A DNA stretch of 64,000 nt from Malurus cyaneus samueli (taxonomy: Eukaryota; Chordata; Aves; Passeriformes; Maluridae). The stretch is taken from positions 2,488,003 through 2,552,002 of the forward strand of contig CM019229.1 in the NCBI GenBank assembly GCA_009741485.1, in the 5' to 3' direction. The notes under the pieces were generated by a model, which saw only the letters and a list, made by a program, of their open reading frames with translations, was not told the DNA's origin and did no database searches. This document shows, piece by piece, positions 33,011-44,345 of this stretch. The position numbers and the translations under genes are program-made. Position 1 is the stretch's first letter. Every line of letters starts with the position of its first letter.

Positions 33011-34124
33011 ACCCAAACCAGAGTCCTGACCTCTCTCACCCTTCCCGTGCCTCACCTGGCCCCAGCAGGAACACCCTGGGCCGAGTTTACATCCATAATT
33101 CAAACCCACAGCTGTTTAAAAATAAAAGAAAGAGAGGACAGACTATAAAATAAAAACAAAAACATTTGAGAAGAGATAGAGTCCCTTGGCCAGCCTGTTA
33201 TTTCTGACAGTGGAAGAGCTTTCCCAGCACCAGGCTCATGAATAAAGCAGCTGAGTGAGTTCACGCTAGCTGGGGAGAGAATGAATTTTTTATCAAGAAA
33301 CCCTGTTAGCATATTTATGTATTGATATATTGGTGCCATAAGCCTTTGGATCAAGGCATGAAACAGCCGTGGTTTGGCTTTTTCAGCCTCCCCAGCTCTG
33401 GAGAAAGGGGAGAAAAACAAAGGGAAGGATTTGCTTCTATTTAAACTCAGCTGAATTAACATTATTATTGCTTGCAACAACCGCGGTTAAAACGTGTTCC
33501 TACAGCTCCTGCTATTGTGCAAAATTCAAATGCTGCCAGCTTGGAGGATTTCAGCCAGAGTCCTCTGGTATTTGGGTTGATTTGATGCGTTTGGATGCTT
33601 TCAGAGGAAAACCCAGCTTTGGATTGGTGTGTTGAGGGAATCAGAGCTCCCTTCTGCTCTGCTTTGGGGCTTTCTGACTCTTGTCATGGGAAATGAGAAT
33701 CCTAAAAGGGTGGTGATCTGGGTGTATGTGAAGGGGAAAAGGAAGAGTGGAGTAGCTCAAAGAGCTCCAAGAGAGAGGACCTTCCCAAGAACTTGGATTT
33801 GAGGCACTTGTCAGGAATTTGGAGTGTTCCCAGGAGTTCAGCTTTGTCAGGACTGGGATGTGCTGAGGGGAGTGCAGAGGCTGTTGGGGGCTCTCTGAGG
33901 CTTTTCCTACAACTGATGATCCCACCCCAAAGGGCTCCCAAAACACACCTCCCCTGCCATGGGACCTTTCCTGTGTCCAAACCCCACCTGGGATCTCCCA
34001 AAGGCAGAGGAGCACAGTTGTGGTGTGCTCCAGGAGGAGAGCAGATCTCCAAACTCAGCTGCAGCTTGTTGGGGGCTCTTCCACTTTAATTTCTGCCCTT
34101 TCCATCCAGTAGCACCCGTTCTGG
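33011..34124. other. CACNA1B: Intron 6, low-repeat stretch
   Basis: AT-rich unique-looking sequence at 33100-33560 includes GCAACAACCGCGGTTAAAAC. It may hold conserved non-coding DNA. No gene is seen. Confidence 0.4.
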
Positions 34125-34950
34125 ATGACTTAATCCCACTGATCCTGGGTGGGGGATGCTCCAATCCCACAGATCCCACTGATCCCATTGATCCCACTGA
34201 TCCTGGGTGGGGGATGCTCAGATCCCCCTGATCCACAGATCCCACTGTCTGATCCCACTGATCCTGGGTGGGGGATGCTCAGATCCCCCTGATCCCACAG
34301 ATCCCATTGATCCCACTGATCCTGGGTGGGGAGCTCAGATCCCCTGATCCCACAAGAATCCATTGATCCCACTGATCCTGGGGGGGGATGCTCTGAATCC
34401 CACGGATCCCCCTGATCCCACAGATCCCATTGATCCCACTGATCCTAGGTGGGGGATACTCTGATCCCACAGATTCCACTGATCCCAGGTGGGGGATGCT
34501 CTGATCCCACAGATCCCCATGATCCCATGATCCCACTGATCCCAGGTGGGGGATGCTCTAATCCACTGATCCCACAAATCTGGGTGGGGGGATGTTCTGA
34601 TCCCACAGATCCCACTGATCCCATTGATCCCACTGATCCCAGGTGGGGGATGCTCTAATCCCACTGATCCCACAAATCCTGGGTGGGGGGATGTTCTGAT
34701 GCCACAGATCCCACTGATCCCATTGATCCCATATATCCCAGTGGTCCCGGGTGGGGGGATGCTTTGATCTTACTGATCCATGGTGGGGAGGATACTCTGA
34801 TCCCACTGATCCCACAGATCCCATTGATCCCACTGATCCCAGGTGGGGGATGCTCTGATCCCACTGATCCCACAGATCCCATTGATCCCACTGATCCCAG
34901 GTGGGGGGGATGCTCTGATCCCACTGATCTCAGGCGGTGGGGGATGCTCT
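34125..34950. repeat. GATCCCACT minisatellite
   Basis: Sub-units of about 9 bp (GATCCCACT, GATCCCATT) are organised into higher-order units of about 50-60 bp closed by CTGGGTGGGGGATGCTC. About 15 higher-order units are present. The frames through it read as GSVGSEHPPP-like peptides and are not genes. Confidence 0.94.
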
Positions 34951-36030
34951 GAACCCAAACCCCACCCTCACCTCACTGTTCTCAGAGCAGGATTTGCACC
35001 AAACGCCGATTTAATTTCCCAGCCCATTTTGGTTGTGCCCTCCTCACGGAGCACCGCAGGCTCTGCCATCTCCCTCCCTCTGCCCCGGGGCATCCCCGGG
35101 ATGTTCCCGTTCCCGCTGAGGTTGTCTCGGGAGGGTCAGGAGCATCCCCGGGAATGTCTCCAGGAATGTTCCCGTTCCCGCAGAGATGAGCTCCAGGCGC
35201 TCCCTGCGAACGGGCTGAAAGCTCTGCGAGTCAGCACCGAGAGAAACCTGAGCAGAATTGCGTTCAGCCCGGGCTGGGGAGAGAGGAGAAGGCTTTCTGC
35301 ACCCCTGGGTTTGAGGGATGGGATTTCTCTGGGTCACAGAAGCTACAGGAGATTGAAAAGATTAAAGCTCTTTTTTTTTTAAAAAAAACCGCTTTCCCCC
35401 CCTTCTGTTTCCATTGTAAGGCAGGGTTCCGTGCGCTCTCGTACATGCCTGTGATATTTTTGATTTTATTCTTAGCGATCTCTGCCTTCATTTAAATGCA
35501 AGGATAGGAGCGGGGAGAAATAAATCACCCGTAAATAGCTTCACTAATTATCAGAAAGAGTGAGGAGTGAGTTGTGAAAAATCAGACGGAGGGTAAAGAG
35601 AGTTCATCTCCCAGAGACAGCTGAGAGTTCTCCGTGCAAAAGCACTTAACGACGGTGATATTACCCTTTAATTGCCCTGAATAAGTCAGGCTGTGCCATT
35701 GATTCGATTCAATGAGTAAATCTAGGTGCGCAGCGTTTTGTATTTTGATTAAAAACACGGTAAAAGCACGTGGGCTGTGGTGTTTGGCTGTCTCTGCCAA
35801 ATTAAATCCCCCTTCGGCTGCCCCACTCTGCAGACATCGGTGTGGCAGCCCCTTAATTGTTCGTTTTTCATGTTAAAGGATATTTTATGTGAACCAAAGC
35901 TCCCTCTCTTCACCAAGCAGCTCCTGCTCCCCTCGATCAGCCCGGTTTGGGGTCAGCAGTGGGATCTGGGACTGTTCTGGTGGGCTCTGAGGCTCCCTGG
36001 GGATGGCAGAGACCCCGGAGGTGACGGGAC
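34951..36030. other. CACNA1B: Intron 6, low-repeat region
   Basis: From about 35400 to 35880 no repeat family is visible and the sequence has a conserved-non-coding character (TTCATTTAAATGCAAGG, CTTCACTAATTATCAG, TTTAATTGCCCTG). No open frame of interest is present. Confidence 0.45.
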
Positions 36031-36150
36031 GGAGATGTGATGGGAGGAGGGTGCTGGAGCAGGCAGGGCTGTTTTGGGCATTTCCTGGGGATGGAGATGT
36101 GATGGGAGGATGCTGGAGCAGGCAGGGCTTTTTTGGGCATTTCATGGCAA
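36031..36150. repeat. 58-bp tandem duplication, two copies
   Basis: GGAGATGTGATGGGAGGA, GTGCTGGAGCAGGCAGGGCT and TTTTGGGCATTTC occur twice in a row with a few differences. Confidence 0.85.
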
Positions 36151-36189
36151 TGGGATGGGGCTGGAGCAGAGCTGCTCCACCACGGGACT

Positions 36190-36345
36190 CCCACACTGGT
36201 TTGGGTTGGAAGAGGCCCTAAAGATCGCTCTGTTCCAACCCTTAAAGCTCATCCAGTTCCAGCTCCACCACGGCAGGGTCACCTCCCACCATCCCAGGCC
36301 GTTCCAACCTGGCCTTGGACACTTCCAGGGATGAAGAAACTCCCT
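36190..36345 (-). mobile_element. CR1 3' fragment, antisense
   Basis: ACTGGTTTGGGTTGGAAGAG, GCCCTAAAGATCGCTCTGTT, GCAGGGTCACCTCCCACCAT and CAACCTGGCCTTGGACACTT are CR1 3' blocks in reverse complement. Confidence 0.85.
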
Positions 36346-37884
36346 TGGAGCAGCCAGCTCTGCCTCCCTGCACGCCCTGGGAATGTGGGCGTTCCTGGGA
36401 ATGCCAGGGCTGCAAGAATGTGATGGAAGGTGATAGCAAAGCCTCCCTGGTCCCTGTAGTGCCGGGCAGGCAGCGTTCAGCCCCTTCCAAGCGATTGTTT
36501 CACAGCATCTGTGGACATAATCAATAACCAGGCACAGCCACCACCTTGGTCACACAGAGAGGCAGAGTCTGAGCAGCTCTGAGAGCCCGGGGGACAGAGG
36601 GAGGATGGATCCTGGCCTTGCTGTGGTGTTGGAGAAGTGCCTGGTGCTGTGCTGAGAACAGCCCTCTCTGCAGCTCAGGGTGCTCATCCCCCGGGCAGGC
36701 GTTATAGCAGCCAAATGTTGGGAGTGGGACATAAAAATGGATTTGATCTCTTGGCTCTTCCTGCTCAATGAGCGAGCCTGAAGCTCAGTGGAGCTGTGGA
36801 TGGAGGGCTCAGGGTGGACAGAGCTGCTGTGGCTTTCCCTGGGGAAGAGGAGGTTGGTTTTCCTGGCAGCAAAAACCAGGATTGAGTCATTAATGCATCT
36901 CCTGTGGCAGAGCCAGTGCTGTGCTCTGGGATGGAGGCAAACTGGGAAAGGTGCTGCAGATCCATGAAGGCTCAGCTTTTCCAGCAGAAGTTTGTCACCC
37001 TTTCTGCCTGGTGTTTGTCACTGGAGTCTGGTTTGTCCTGGATCCTCGAGGGTGAGGCACAGCAAACAGAGCAAAAACCTGCCCTGCCCTGAGCAGAAGG
37101 CAATCCAGCAGATGCTCAGGGAAGGGCGAGGTTAATCACTCCTATTTCAACACATTTCATTTCAAAGGGCTTTGATCATGGCGTGGAATCGCGGATCCAG
37201 CGCCAAGTTTGGGTTTCACACAGATAAATAAACGATAAACGATCATTTGGCAGCGCTGAACCTGCTGCACTCCCCTCGCGTGTTTGTGTGCTTTTCCCTT
37301 CTCCCATCTGTTCCTTCCCCCAGCTCCTCCTCCCCACGGGCTCTCCAGCCCTCCCTGCCTGGCTGACAGCATTCCCAGCATCACAGAAACGTGGAATATC
37401 CTGAGCTGAAGGGACCCACCGGGTCCTCCCCGAATGGAATCCTTTTGCTGTGAGCAGAGACGTTTGGGTGATGAGAGGAGAACTGAAGAACAGCCCCTAA
37501 AGACAAAAACCTGGGATTGCTCTGGCAGCTGTGCCAGGCACTTCCCCACCTCTCATTTTCCTCTGTTTCCAGACAAATGGTGCTGCAGGCAGCACCAGGA
37601 ATCGGCTTTATTTCACCCCTCCCATTGTCACTGGCTGTTTTTTACCTCAAGTGTTGGGAAGGAAGCACTGAGGATGGATTTCCTTGTTCCTTCCGAGCCC
37701 ATCCTGGGATGCAGGGCAGGAGAACAGGGCAAGGAAAGAGCTGGAAGCAAAGATAGAGAGCACTGGAAAGACAAAACAGGGAATGAACAAGTGGGGTGGG
37801 TTGACAGGTATTACAGCTGACCTCAAAACCCCAACTGGGCAGCTCAGAGCTTTGCCTGCCTTTCTACTACCATTTTTCCAGCCT
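36346..37884. other. CACNA1B: Intron 6 sequence, with a small CR1 remnant
   Basis: A possible short antisense CR1 tail lies at about 37378-37440 (CATCACAGAAACGTGGAATA). The rest is unique-looking. The stretch 37130-37260 includes TAAATAAACGATAAACGATC. No gene is seen. Confidence 0.45.
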
Positions 37885-38335
37885 GTTCTGATGCCTTAGG
37901 ATTTCAGTTTCCTAATTCCCATTCTCTGTAACCCGGAATTCTCAGCAGTGTTTAACTCCAGACTCCACAGACAGTGCTGAGCTCCTGCTCTCCCCATTTT
38001 TACACAAAACAATTCCTCTGCAGCCCCAAAAGTCCAAGGACACCTCCCTGTGCAGGCCCCAGAGATGGAAACAAGAGAGAATTGGGGAGCCAAGTTGGAG
38101 TTTTGACTGCATTGGCTGCAGCTGCAATTGGAGGATTCAGCAAATCCCGATGTGCAAATGGACAAAGTGAGAAAGGGTGAAAAAGCCGTGAGCCATTTTG
38201 CCATTGTGGTGCAAGCCCCTGGCTGGGCTGGGACTGCCCTGAAGATGGCCCCTGAAGGCCCTGCAAGAACAGAACTGCTTTTGGATTCTCTCAGTCTGGC
38301 CACACTCTGCTTTGGGTTATCCAGATTTTGGGATC
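37885..38335 (-). mobile_element. 450-bp dispersed repeat, orientation 2
   Basis: This is the reverse complement of 27690-28140, with shared blocks including GCTCCTGCTCTCCCCATTTT, TACACAAAACAATTCCTCTG, GGAGCCAAGTTGGAG and CTGGCCACACTCTGCTTTGG. The two copies lie in one intron, about 10 kb apart and inverted. Confidence 0.75.
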
Positions 38336-39128
38336 ATTTTCTCCTCAGACCCGTTTGTCTCTCTGCTGCTTTTCCCTTCAGCAGGGGGTTTGTGGTGAGG
38401 TTGGTTGGTGCCCATCCCTCTCCTGTGAGTCACTGATCAACTGACACAGACATTCCTGACGGTGTTTGCTATTTGGAGAGATGCTCGTCACGTGTTGGAT
38501 CTGGATCCTGTTCCCCGAGGAAGGATTTGTGCAGACCTGCACCCTGTTAACAAATCCCAGGGGTTTTAGGGCTATAAATGTGATCATCTGTGAAAAATGC
38601 TATGACATCGTGGCGTTTGGCAGTTTATGGGGTGACTTTTTGTCATAAAAGACACTTTTGAGGTGGCACCAAATACTGAGGTAAAGCACATTTAAAGTGC
38701 TTGTATCTGTGAATGCTGCAAGCAAAATTATTGGGAAAATGACTGGGAACAGGGACCAAAAAACATCATTGATGATAAATAAAAGGCACCAATTTCAGGT
38801 AGCATTAATGCAGTTTTTGCCAGTTTTTGCAAAACTTCCCTGGGCAGAGGCATGAGCTGAGCATTCCTGATTTTCTTTGCCCTCTGCAGTAAGGATGTCA
38901 CCAGAGGACAAGGAGAATGTGTTCAGGCCTTTGTTCCCTTTTTCCTCCCCTTCTCCCTCCCACCCAACATCAGATCCTCAGATTGCTGCATTCTTCCCTG
39001 ACAAGAGAGGAATTTGCATTTCCCTCAGCACCGGCTTTCTGTCGGCGGCCACGTGGCATTTTCCTTTTCAGCACTTCCCCAAAGAGCTCCTTCGTGGCTG
39101 ATGAATGCAGAAACTTTGTCACAAACCC
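38336..39128. other. CACNA1B: Intron 6 sequence, nothing distinctive
   Basis: Unique-looking sequence with no repeats or genes recognised. Confidence 0.45.
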
Positions 39129-39345
39129 CACCACCCTTCCTTCCCTTCCCTTCCCTCCCTTCCCTTCCCTTCCCTCCTTCCTTCCCTTCCCTTCCTCCCT
39201 CCCTTCCCTTCCCTTCCCTTCCCTTCCCTTCCTCCCTTCCTTCCCTTCCCTTCCCTTCCCTTCCTTCCCTCCCTCCCCCCTCCCTCCCTCCCCTCCCCTC
39301 CCCTCCTCCTCCCTCCCCTCCCCTCCCTCCCTCCCGTTCTCTCCC
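39129..39345. repeat. Polypyrimidine (CCTTCC)n / (CCCTC)n tract
   Basis: About 215 bp is almost purely C and T on the + strand. Mirror-symmetric pyrimidine runs of this kind can form triplex (H-DNA). The open frames over it, including a 262-codon minus frame, are low-complexity artefacts. Confidence 0.95.
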
Positions 39346-39689
39346 GCTGCCGGCCCGGGGTGGGTTGGGCTGGCAGGAGCCCGAGGTGCTGAGTAAGGAA
39401 TTGCAATCCCTCCGTGGATCCCGGGTTTCCTGCAGCCTCCTTGTGTTTGTGAGAGCCCAGATTTTGGGAATGGAGCCCTCTCCTGGCTGTAATCACAGCC
39501 CAGTTTTGGGGAAGGCTGTGGTTCCCTCCTGGAGAGGTTTGGTTCAGGTGGGATTTTGGTGCTGATGCTCAGCACAGAGGAGGGAGAGCCGAGCTGGGGA
39601 AGGAGGAGGAGGCAGCTGGAGAAACCCTGCACTGAGTTTGGCCACTTAAAAATGTGATTTGGTCCTGCAGCAGGGCCAGCCTGGAGCCC

Positions 39690-40330
39690 TGGAACTCGGG
39701 AACCATGGAATTGTTTAGGGTGGAGAAGGTCTTTAAGGTCATTGAGTGTCTCCAGCACTGATCCATGCTCCCCACATGGATTTTAAATCCCTGCAGGGAT
39801 GGGGACCCCACCCCTGCCCAGGGCAGCTGTGCCAGGGCTGGACAGCCTTTTCAGTGAAGGAATTTTCCTGATATCCATCCTGTCCAGTCCTGTCCCTCTC
39901 CTCCTGTCCTGTTCCCTGGACAGAGCCCGACCCACCCGGCTGTCCCCTCTGTCAGGGAGTTGTGCAGAGCCACAAGGTCCCCCCTGATCCTTTGCTCCAG
40001 GCTGAGCCCCTTTCCACCTCCCTCAGCCCCCCTGGGGCTCCAGACCCTCCCAGCCCATTCGCCCTGGACACGCTCCAGCCCCTCCATGTCCCTCCTGAGG
40101 AGCCCAGAACTGGACACAGCCCTTGAGATGTGACCTCAGCAGTGCCCAGCACAGGGGGCAAACACCACCCTGGTCCTGCTGGACACCCCAGGGCTGGCAC
40201 TGCCCAGGTGCCATTGGCCTCTTGCCAACCTGGGCACACCTGGCTCATGTCCAGCCACTGTCACCAGCACTCCCAGGGCCTTTCCCAGCTTTCCAGTCCC
40301 TCTGCAGCCCAGAGCTGCAGGGTTGGTGTG
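39690..40330 (-). mobile_element. Longer CR1 3' fragment, antisense (about 640 bp)
   Basis: Antisense CR1 blocks run from AACCATGGAATTGTTTAGGG through GCAGGGATGGGGACCCCACC, GTCCCTCTCCTCCTGTCCTG, CAGAGCCACAAGGTCCCCCC and CTCCAGCCCCTCCATGTCCC. It is the longest CR1 piece here and reaches further 5' than the others. It has no reverse-transcriptase frame. Confidence 0.8.
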
Positions 40331-40556
40331 ACCAAGGGGGAGCCACGCTGACCCTCAAGGTGCCATTGGTGGAGCCAAGGCAGGAGCCACGCTGACCCTC
40401 AGGTGCCCATTGGTGTGACCCAAGGGCAGGAGCCATGCTGACCCTCAGGTGCCCATTGGTGTGACCCAAGGGCAGGAGCCACGCTGACCCTCAGGTGCCA
40501 TTGGTGTGACCCAAGGGCAGGAGCCCATGCTGACCCTCAGTGCCATTGTGTGACCC
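40331..40556. repeat. CACNA1B: About 50-bp tandem repeat upstream of exon 7 copy A
   Basis: Units of GCAGGAGCCACGCTGACCCT followed by CAGGTGCCCATTGGTGTGAC and CCAAGG occur four to five times. Copy B has two such units at 47595-47690. The copy B block begins inside this array. Confidence 0.9.
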
Positions 40557-40923
40557 CCACAGACCCCCTGGGCCACTGGGCCCACCCAGATCCCTCTGAG
40601 AGCCTCCTCCCTCCATCCCAGCCAGCCTGGTGTCACCTGGGGACAGCTGAGGGTGCACCCGGAGCCCTCCTCAGGTCATGGACACAGAGATATCCGTGGG
40701 ATCTTCTCCCTGGAGATGAGGACAGTGATGGTGGGGATGGTGGGACAAGCTGTTCTTCTGCTGGGATTTCAGCTGGTGAACACACCAGAACCAACCAGAA
40801 CACCAGTGGTGGACATTCCTGTGGAATTCTGAGGGGAATCCCCCCTGCCCTACAGGTTCTGGCCGCTGTTTTCTTCCTGAGCTGAAATAACATTTGTGTT
40901 TGTCTCTTCTCCTTTGTTTGCAG

Positions 40924-41025
40924 ACGAATGACGCTGCAGGAAACACCTGGAACTGGCTTTACTTCATCCCTCTCATCATCATCGGCTCTTTCTCATGCTC
41001 CAACTTGGTGCTGGGTCTTGTCAGG
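40924..41025 (+). pseudogene. CACNA1B: Exon 7 copy A (domain I S6), frame broken; probable assembly artefact
   Basis: This 102-bp segment has the same acceptor (TTGTTTGCAG) and donor (GTAAGG) as the intact copy at 48053. It reads [20 protein letters not shown] correctly, then is disturbed. Against copy B it has a one-base loss and a one-base gain within the FFML codons, giving FSCS, and a two-base loss in the GVL codons. The net result is 2 bp shorter, so splicing it in would shift everything downstream. The flanking introns match copy B for about 500 bp upstream and more than 5 kb downstream. A real single-copy gene with one damaged, redundant assembly copy explains this best. It is also the copy joined without interruption to intron 6, so an annotation may choose it and carry corrections. 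Confidence 0.85.
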
Positions 41026-42090
41026 GTAAGGAAACAGCTTCTTGTCTCCTCCTGGGCATGGAAAGGGAAGATTTGGGGGTTTCAGCACTGAGGGGTGGGG
41101 GTTTGGCCAAGAGGGATGGGTGAACATCCACTGTGTCCCTCCCCTGTCCTTTCCTTGCAGGGGGGTATTTCTATAATACAGTCTAGGAATGGGGACAGGC
41201 TGGGGAAAAACCCTGAATTCAGAGTCCAGACCAAGACTTAAGTGAAATCCCTGGAATTTGACTGATTTGGGTCAATGCAGAACACACTCCTTTGTCACCT
41301 TGAAACTCATCAGGAACCTGCTGGTGCCACTGAAATGCTGTGGTGGGATGTGGAGATGGTGATGATTCTTTTGGTGTAACTGTGCAGCCTGGGGAGAGGG
41401 GAAGATTAAACTCAAGGCAGTTAAAATATCTCAAATTTCAGCACTTTTTTGGTGGTGTTCTTTGTTTTCTTTGTTTTTCTTGTGTTTGGTTTTTGTGTTT
41501 GCTGGTTTTGTTTGTTTAATTCTCCCTGCCTGAGCCAAGGTCTGGATTTTGGGGACATGCTGGTCCCTCAATGTTCAAACCCCAGGGGTCAGCTGGGGAT
41601 TTGGGGTTTGTCACAGGTGATTTTGGGGTTTGGAGCTTTGCAGGAGTCAGGTGCCAGGTCTGAAGCTGGAACATTCCAACATCCAGGGAGATGGGATCTG
41701 GAATTAACAGACTCAAGGGCTGTAAAGCTCTCACTTTGGCACCCCATTTTGCACTGAGTTCCTTCTTAGATCCTGCAGGTGATGGAGATCATAGAGATGG
41801 GTTAAAATCTGGTTTTTTTCTGCCTCATGGCAGCAGAGGAAGAAAAAGAGTCGCTGTTGCTGTGTGGGAGAAGCTCTTCAGTGCTGCACCTTTGCTCTTC
41901 CTTTTTCAAGTGACTGGAGAATAAAAAGTGTTTTCCAAAGACTCTATTAATTATATTATTGCTAATTTATAATAATTTTGTTATTCTGTTCCTCCTCAAA
42001 GCACAGGGGCTGTGGGAGGCAGCAGAGCAGTGGTGGCTGAAGAGGGGGCTGTGGGCGAGGCTGGGTCATGCTCTTACAGAACAGGATATA
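41026..42090 (+). other. CACNA1B: Start of intron 7 (copy A)
   Basis: The donor is GTAAGG. The sequence is unique-looking, with a TTTGTTTTCTTTG-rich patch at about 41445-41515. The same sequence follows exon 7 copy B at 48157-49225. No exon with the AID motif is present. Confidence 0.6.
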
Positions 42091-42633
42091 TCATCATTAT
42101 CAATAACTGATCAAAGCCTTTTGTAACTCATCAAAACAAATTTATAATTGATCAGTAACTGATCAAAACCATGTATAACTGACCAATAATTGATCAAAAC
42201 CATTTATAACTGACTGATAACTGATCAAAGCCACTTATTAACTGATCTATAACTGATCAAAACCATCTGTAAGTGATCAAAACCATTTATAACTGACCAA
42301 TAGCTAATCAAAGCTGTTTAGAAACGACCAATAATTGATCAAAACCATTTATAGCTGATCAAGAACTGATCAAAGCCACTTATAATTGACCAAAATCATT
42401 TATAACCATCAAAGCCATTTATAATTGATCAAGACTGGTAAAGCATTTTATAACTGACATATATGATCAAAACCATTTATAACTGAGCAATAAGTGATCA
42501 AAGCCATTTGTAACTGATCAAGAACTGTTCAAAGCCATTTATAACTGGTCAAGAACTGGTCAAAACCATTTATAACTGACCAATAACTGATCAAAGCCAT
42601 TTATAACTCATCAAAACCATTTATAACTGACCA
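42091..42633. repeat. TGATCAAA minisatellite, copy A
   Basis: Units of 20-30 bp such as AACTGATCAAAACCATTTAT and AACTGACCAATAATTGATCA are repeated about 25 times. Most units contain the palindrome TGATCA. Confidence 0.94.
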
Positions 42634-42989
42634 AGAGGACCCAGCACCCCATTTGCTCCGGGGCAGGGATTTTGTGTCCCTTTTGGGGGATTTTCCTCTC
42701 TGCTCCTCACTTTATCCTCCCCCGCTTTCCATTTTCTGTGCCCGGTGTTTGATTCCTCCGTGAATGACCAAAACCCAGCAGCCCTGCAGAAGCCAACAGA
42801 GCAGAAAAATGCAGATTATTTCCTTCTGCAGGAGCTTTTGCTGAGTGTCACAATTGATTTGAGAGCTCAGGATTGCACAGGGCCAGGAGAGCAGGAGCAG
42901 GAGGAGAAATTTCCTCTCCCTTGGATACCATTGACATCCAGGAGCCCATTTCCTTTCCTTCAGCTTTGAAGGGTGGAATTGTGGAATTC

Positions 42990-43200
42990 AGAACAGGGTG
43001 CTTTGTCATGGGAATGTTGGTTGGGATGACTCCCCAATCAGACACCAAAAAAGGGAAAAGAAAAATTATAAATAATTGAAAATTAGGTGGAATGAAGAGA
43101 TTCTGCTGGGAATTGTGTTGGCATGACTCCCCAATCCCACACACCAAAAAAAGGGAAAGAGAAATTATAAATAATTGAAAATTAAATGGAATTAAGAGAT
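42990..43200. repeat. Tandem pair of about 100 bp in intron 7
   Basis: GATGACTCCCCAATCAGACA to AGGTGGAATGAAGAGATTCT is followed by a second unit (CATGACTCCCCAATCCCACA to AATGGAATTAAGAGATTC). The pair recurs in copy A' (about 46665-46850), copy B (about 50140-50340) and copy C (about 59430-59600). Confidence 0.85.
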
Positions 43201-43974
43201 TCAGCACCTGCTTGAAGCTTTGCTGCCCATCCCTCCAGCCCTCCTGGTGATGTTAGCCCTGTTCCAGAAAGCTGGGACAACCTTGGTTCCCAGGAACTGA
43301 GGCGGCATTTTGTAAGAGTGGCACAGCTGCAGCACTGAAAATATTTGGTAATTTGTGTCCATAATGTATTCCTCGTATCCCTTTGAAACATCTTTCCCTG
43401 ATGCCTGCAGCAGGAAATCAAAGTCAGCTCATCCTGAACTTTTCGTGGGCCTTAACTGTGGTAAAAATTAATGTATGGGGAAGAAATGTGTTTGTTTTTT
43501 TTTTTTTTTTTTAATTTAGATTCTTTGTAAACTCTTTGTTGGTGATCTAGGTGGCAACAAAGCATCCATCACAGGGAATACAACTTTTTCATAAAAAAAT
43601 CACAGGGAATACAACTTTTCCATTAAAAGAAAAAAAACAGAAAAAAATATTGTCTGCCTCTGGTGCACCGTGGGACTGTTCTGAGTGCAAAGCATGTCAG
43701 GGAGTGCTGACCCCAGCTGCCTCCCTGTGTCCCTCAGACACGGGGTCATGTGCTGCTGGGGATGCTGCGCTGACCACAGAACGCCCTGCCATGATCCTGA
43801 TGAATTCTTTATTCAACACTGCACATGGTTTGCAGTGAGGAAGAAAAATCCTCACATGGAATGAGAAGTGCCGCCCACACTGAATCTTTTCCTGATCTAA
43901 TCCTGGTTTCTTTGCCCTCAGGCTCTTGTCCTGTGCCCTCAAGGGCTGAGCAACCATCCCCATCCCATTCCTGT

Positions 43975-44345
43975 CCCTGACCTCATCCCCATCCATGGAT
44001 GCCATCCCATGGATCCATTCCATGGATCCCATCCATGGATCCCATCCCATCCCATCGATCCCATCCCATGGATCCCATTCCATGATCCCATTCCATGGAT
44101 CCCATCCATCCCATCGATCCCATCCCATCCATGGATCCCATCCTTCCTCATATCCTCCCATCCCATCATCCATCGATCCCATCCCCATCCCATCATCATC
44201 CCATCCATCCATTCCCTCCTCCCATCCCTCCATCCCATCCCATCCCATCCCATCCCCATCCATCCCAATCCATCCATCCCATCCCATCCCATCCCATCCA
44301 TCCATCAATCCCTCCGTCCCATTCATGGTCCCATCCCATCCCATC
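43975..44345. repeat. CCCAT / CCATGGATC satellite, copy A
   Basis: Short units CCCATCCATGGATCCCATTC and pure CCCATC runs are present. Open frames here read as SHPIPSHP on the plus strand or WDGMGWDG on the minus strand, and are artefacts. Confidence 0.95.

Noticed and set aside
38970..39758. 262-codon minus-strand frame
   Set aside because: The central part is the polypurine complement of a CCTTCC repeat and the ends lie in unique intron and CR1 sequence. No domain.
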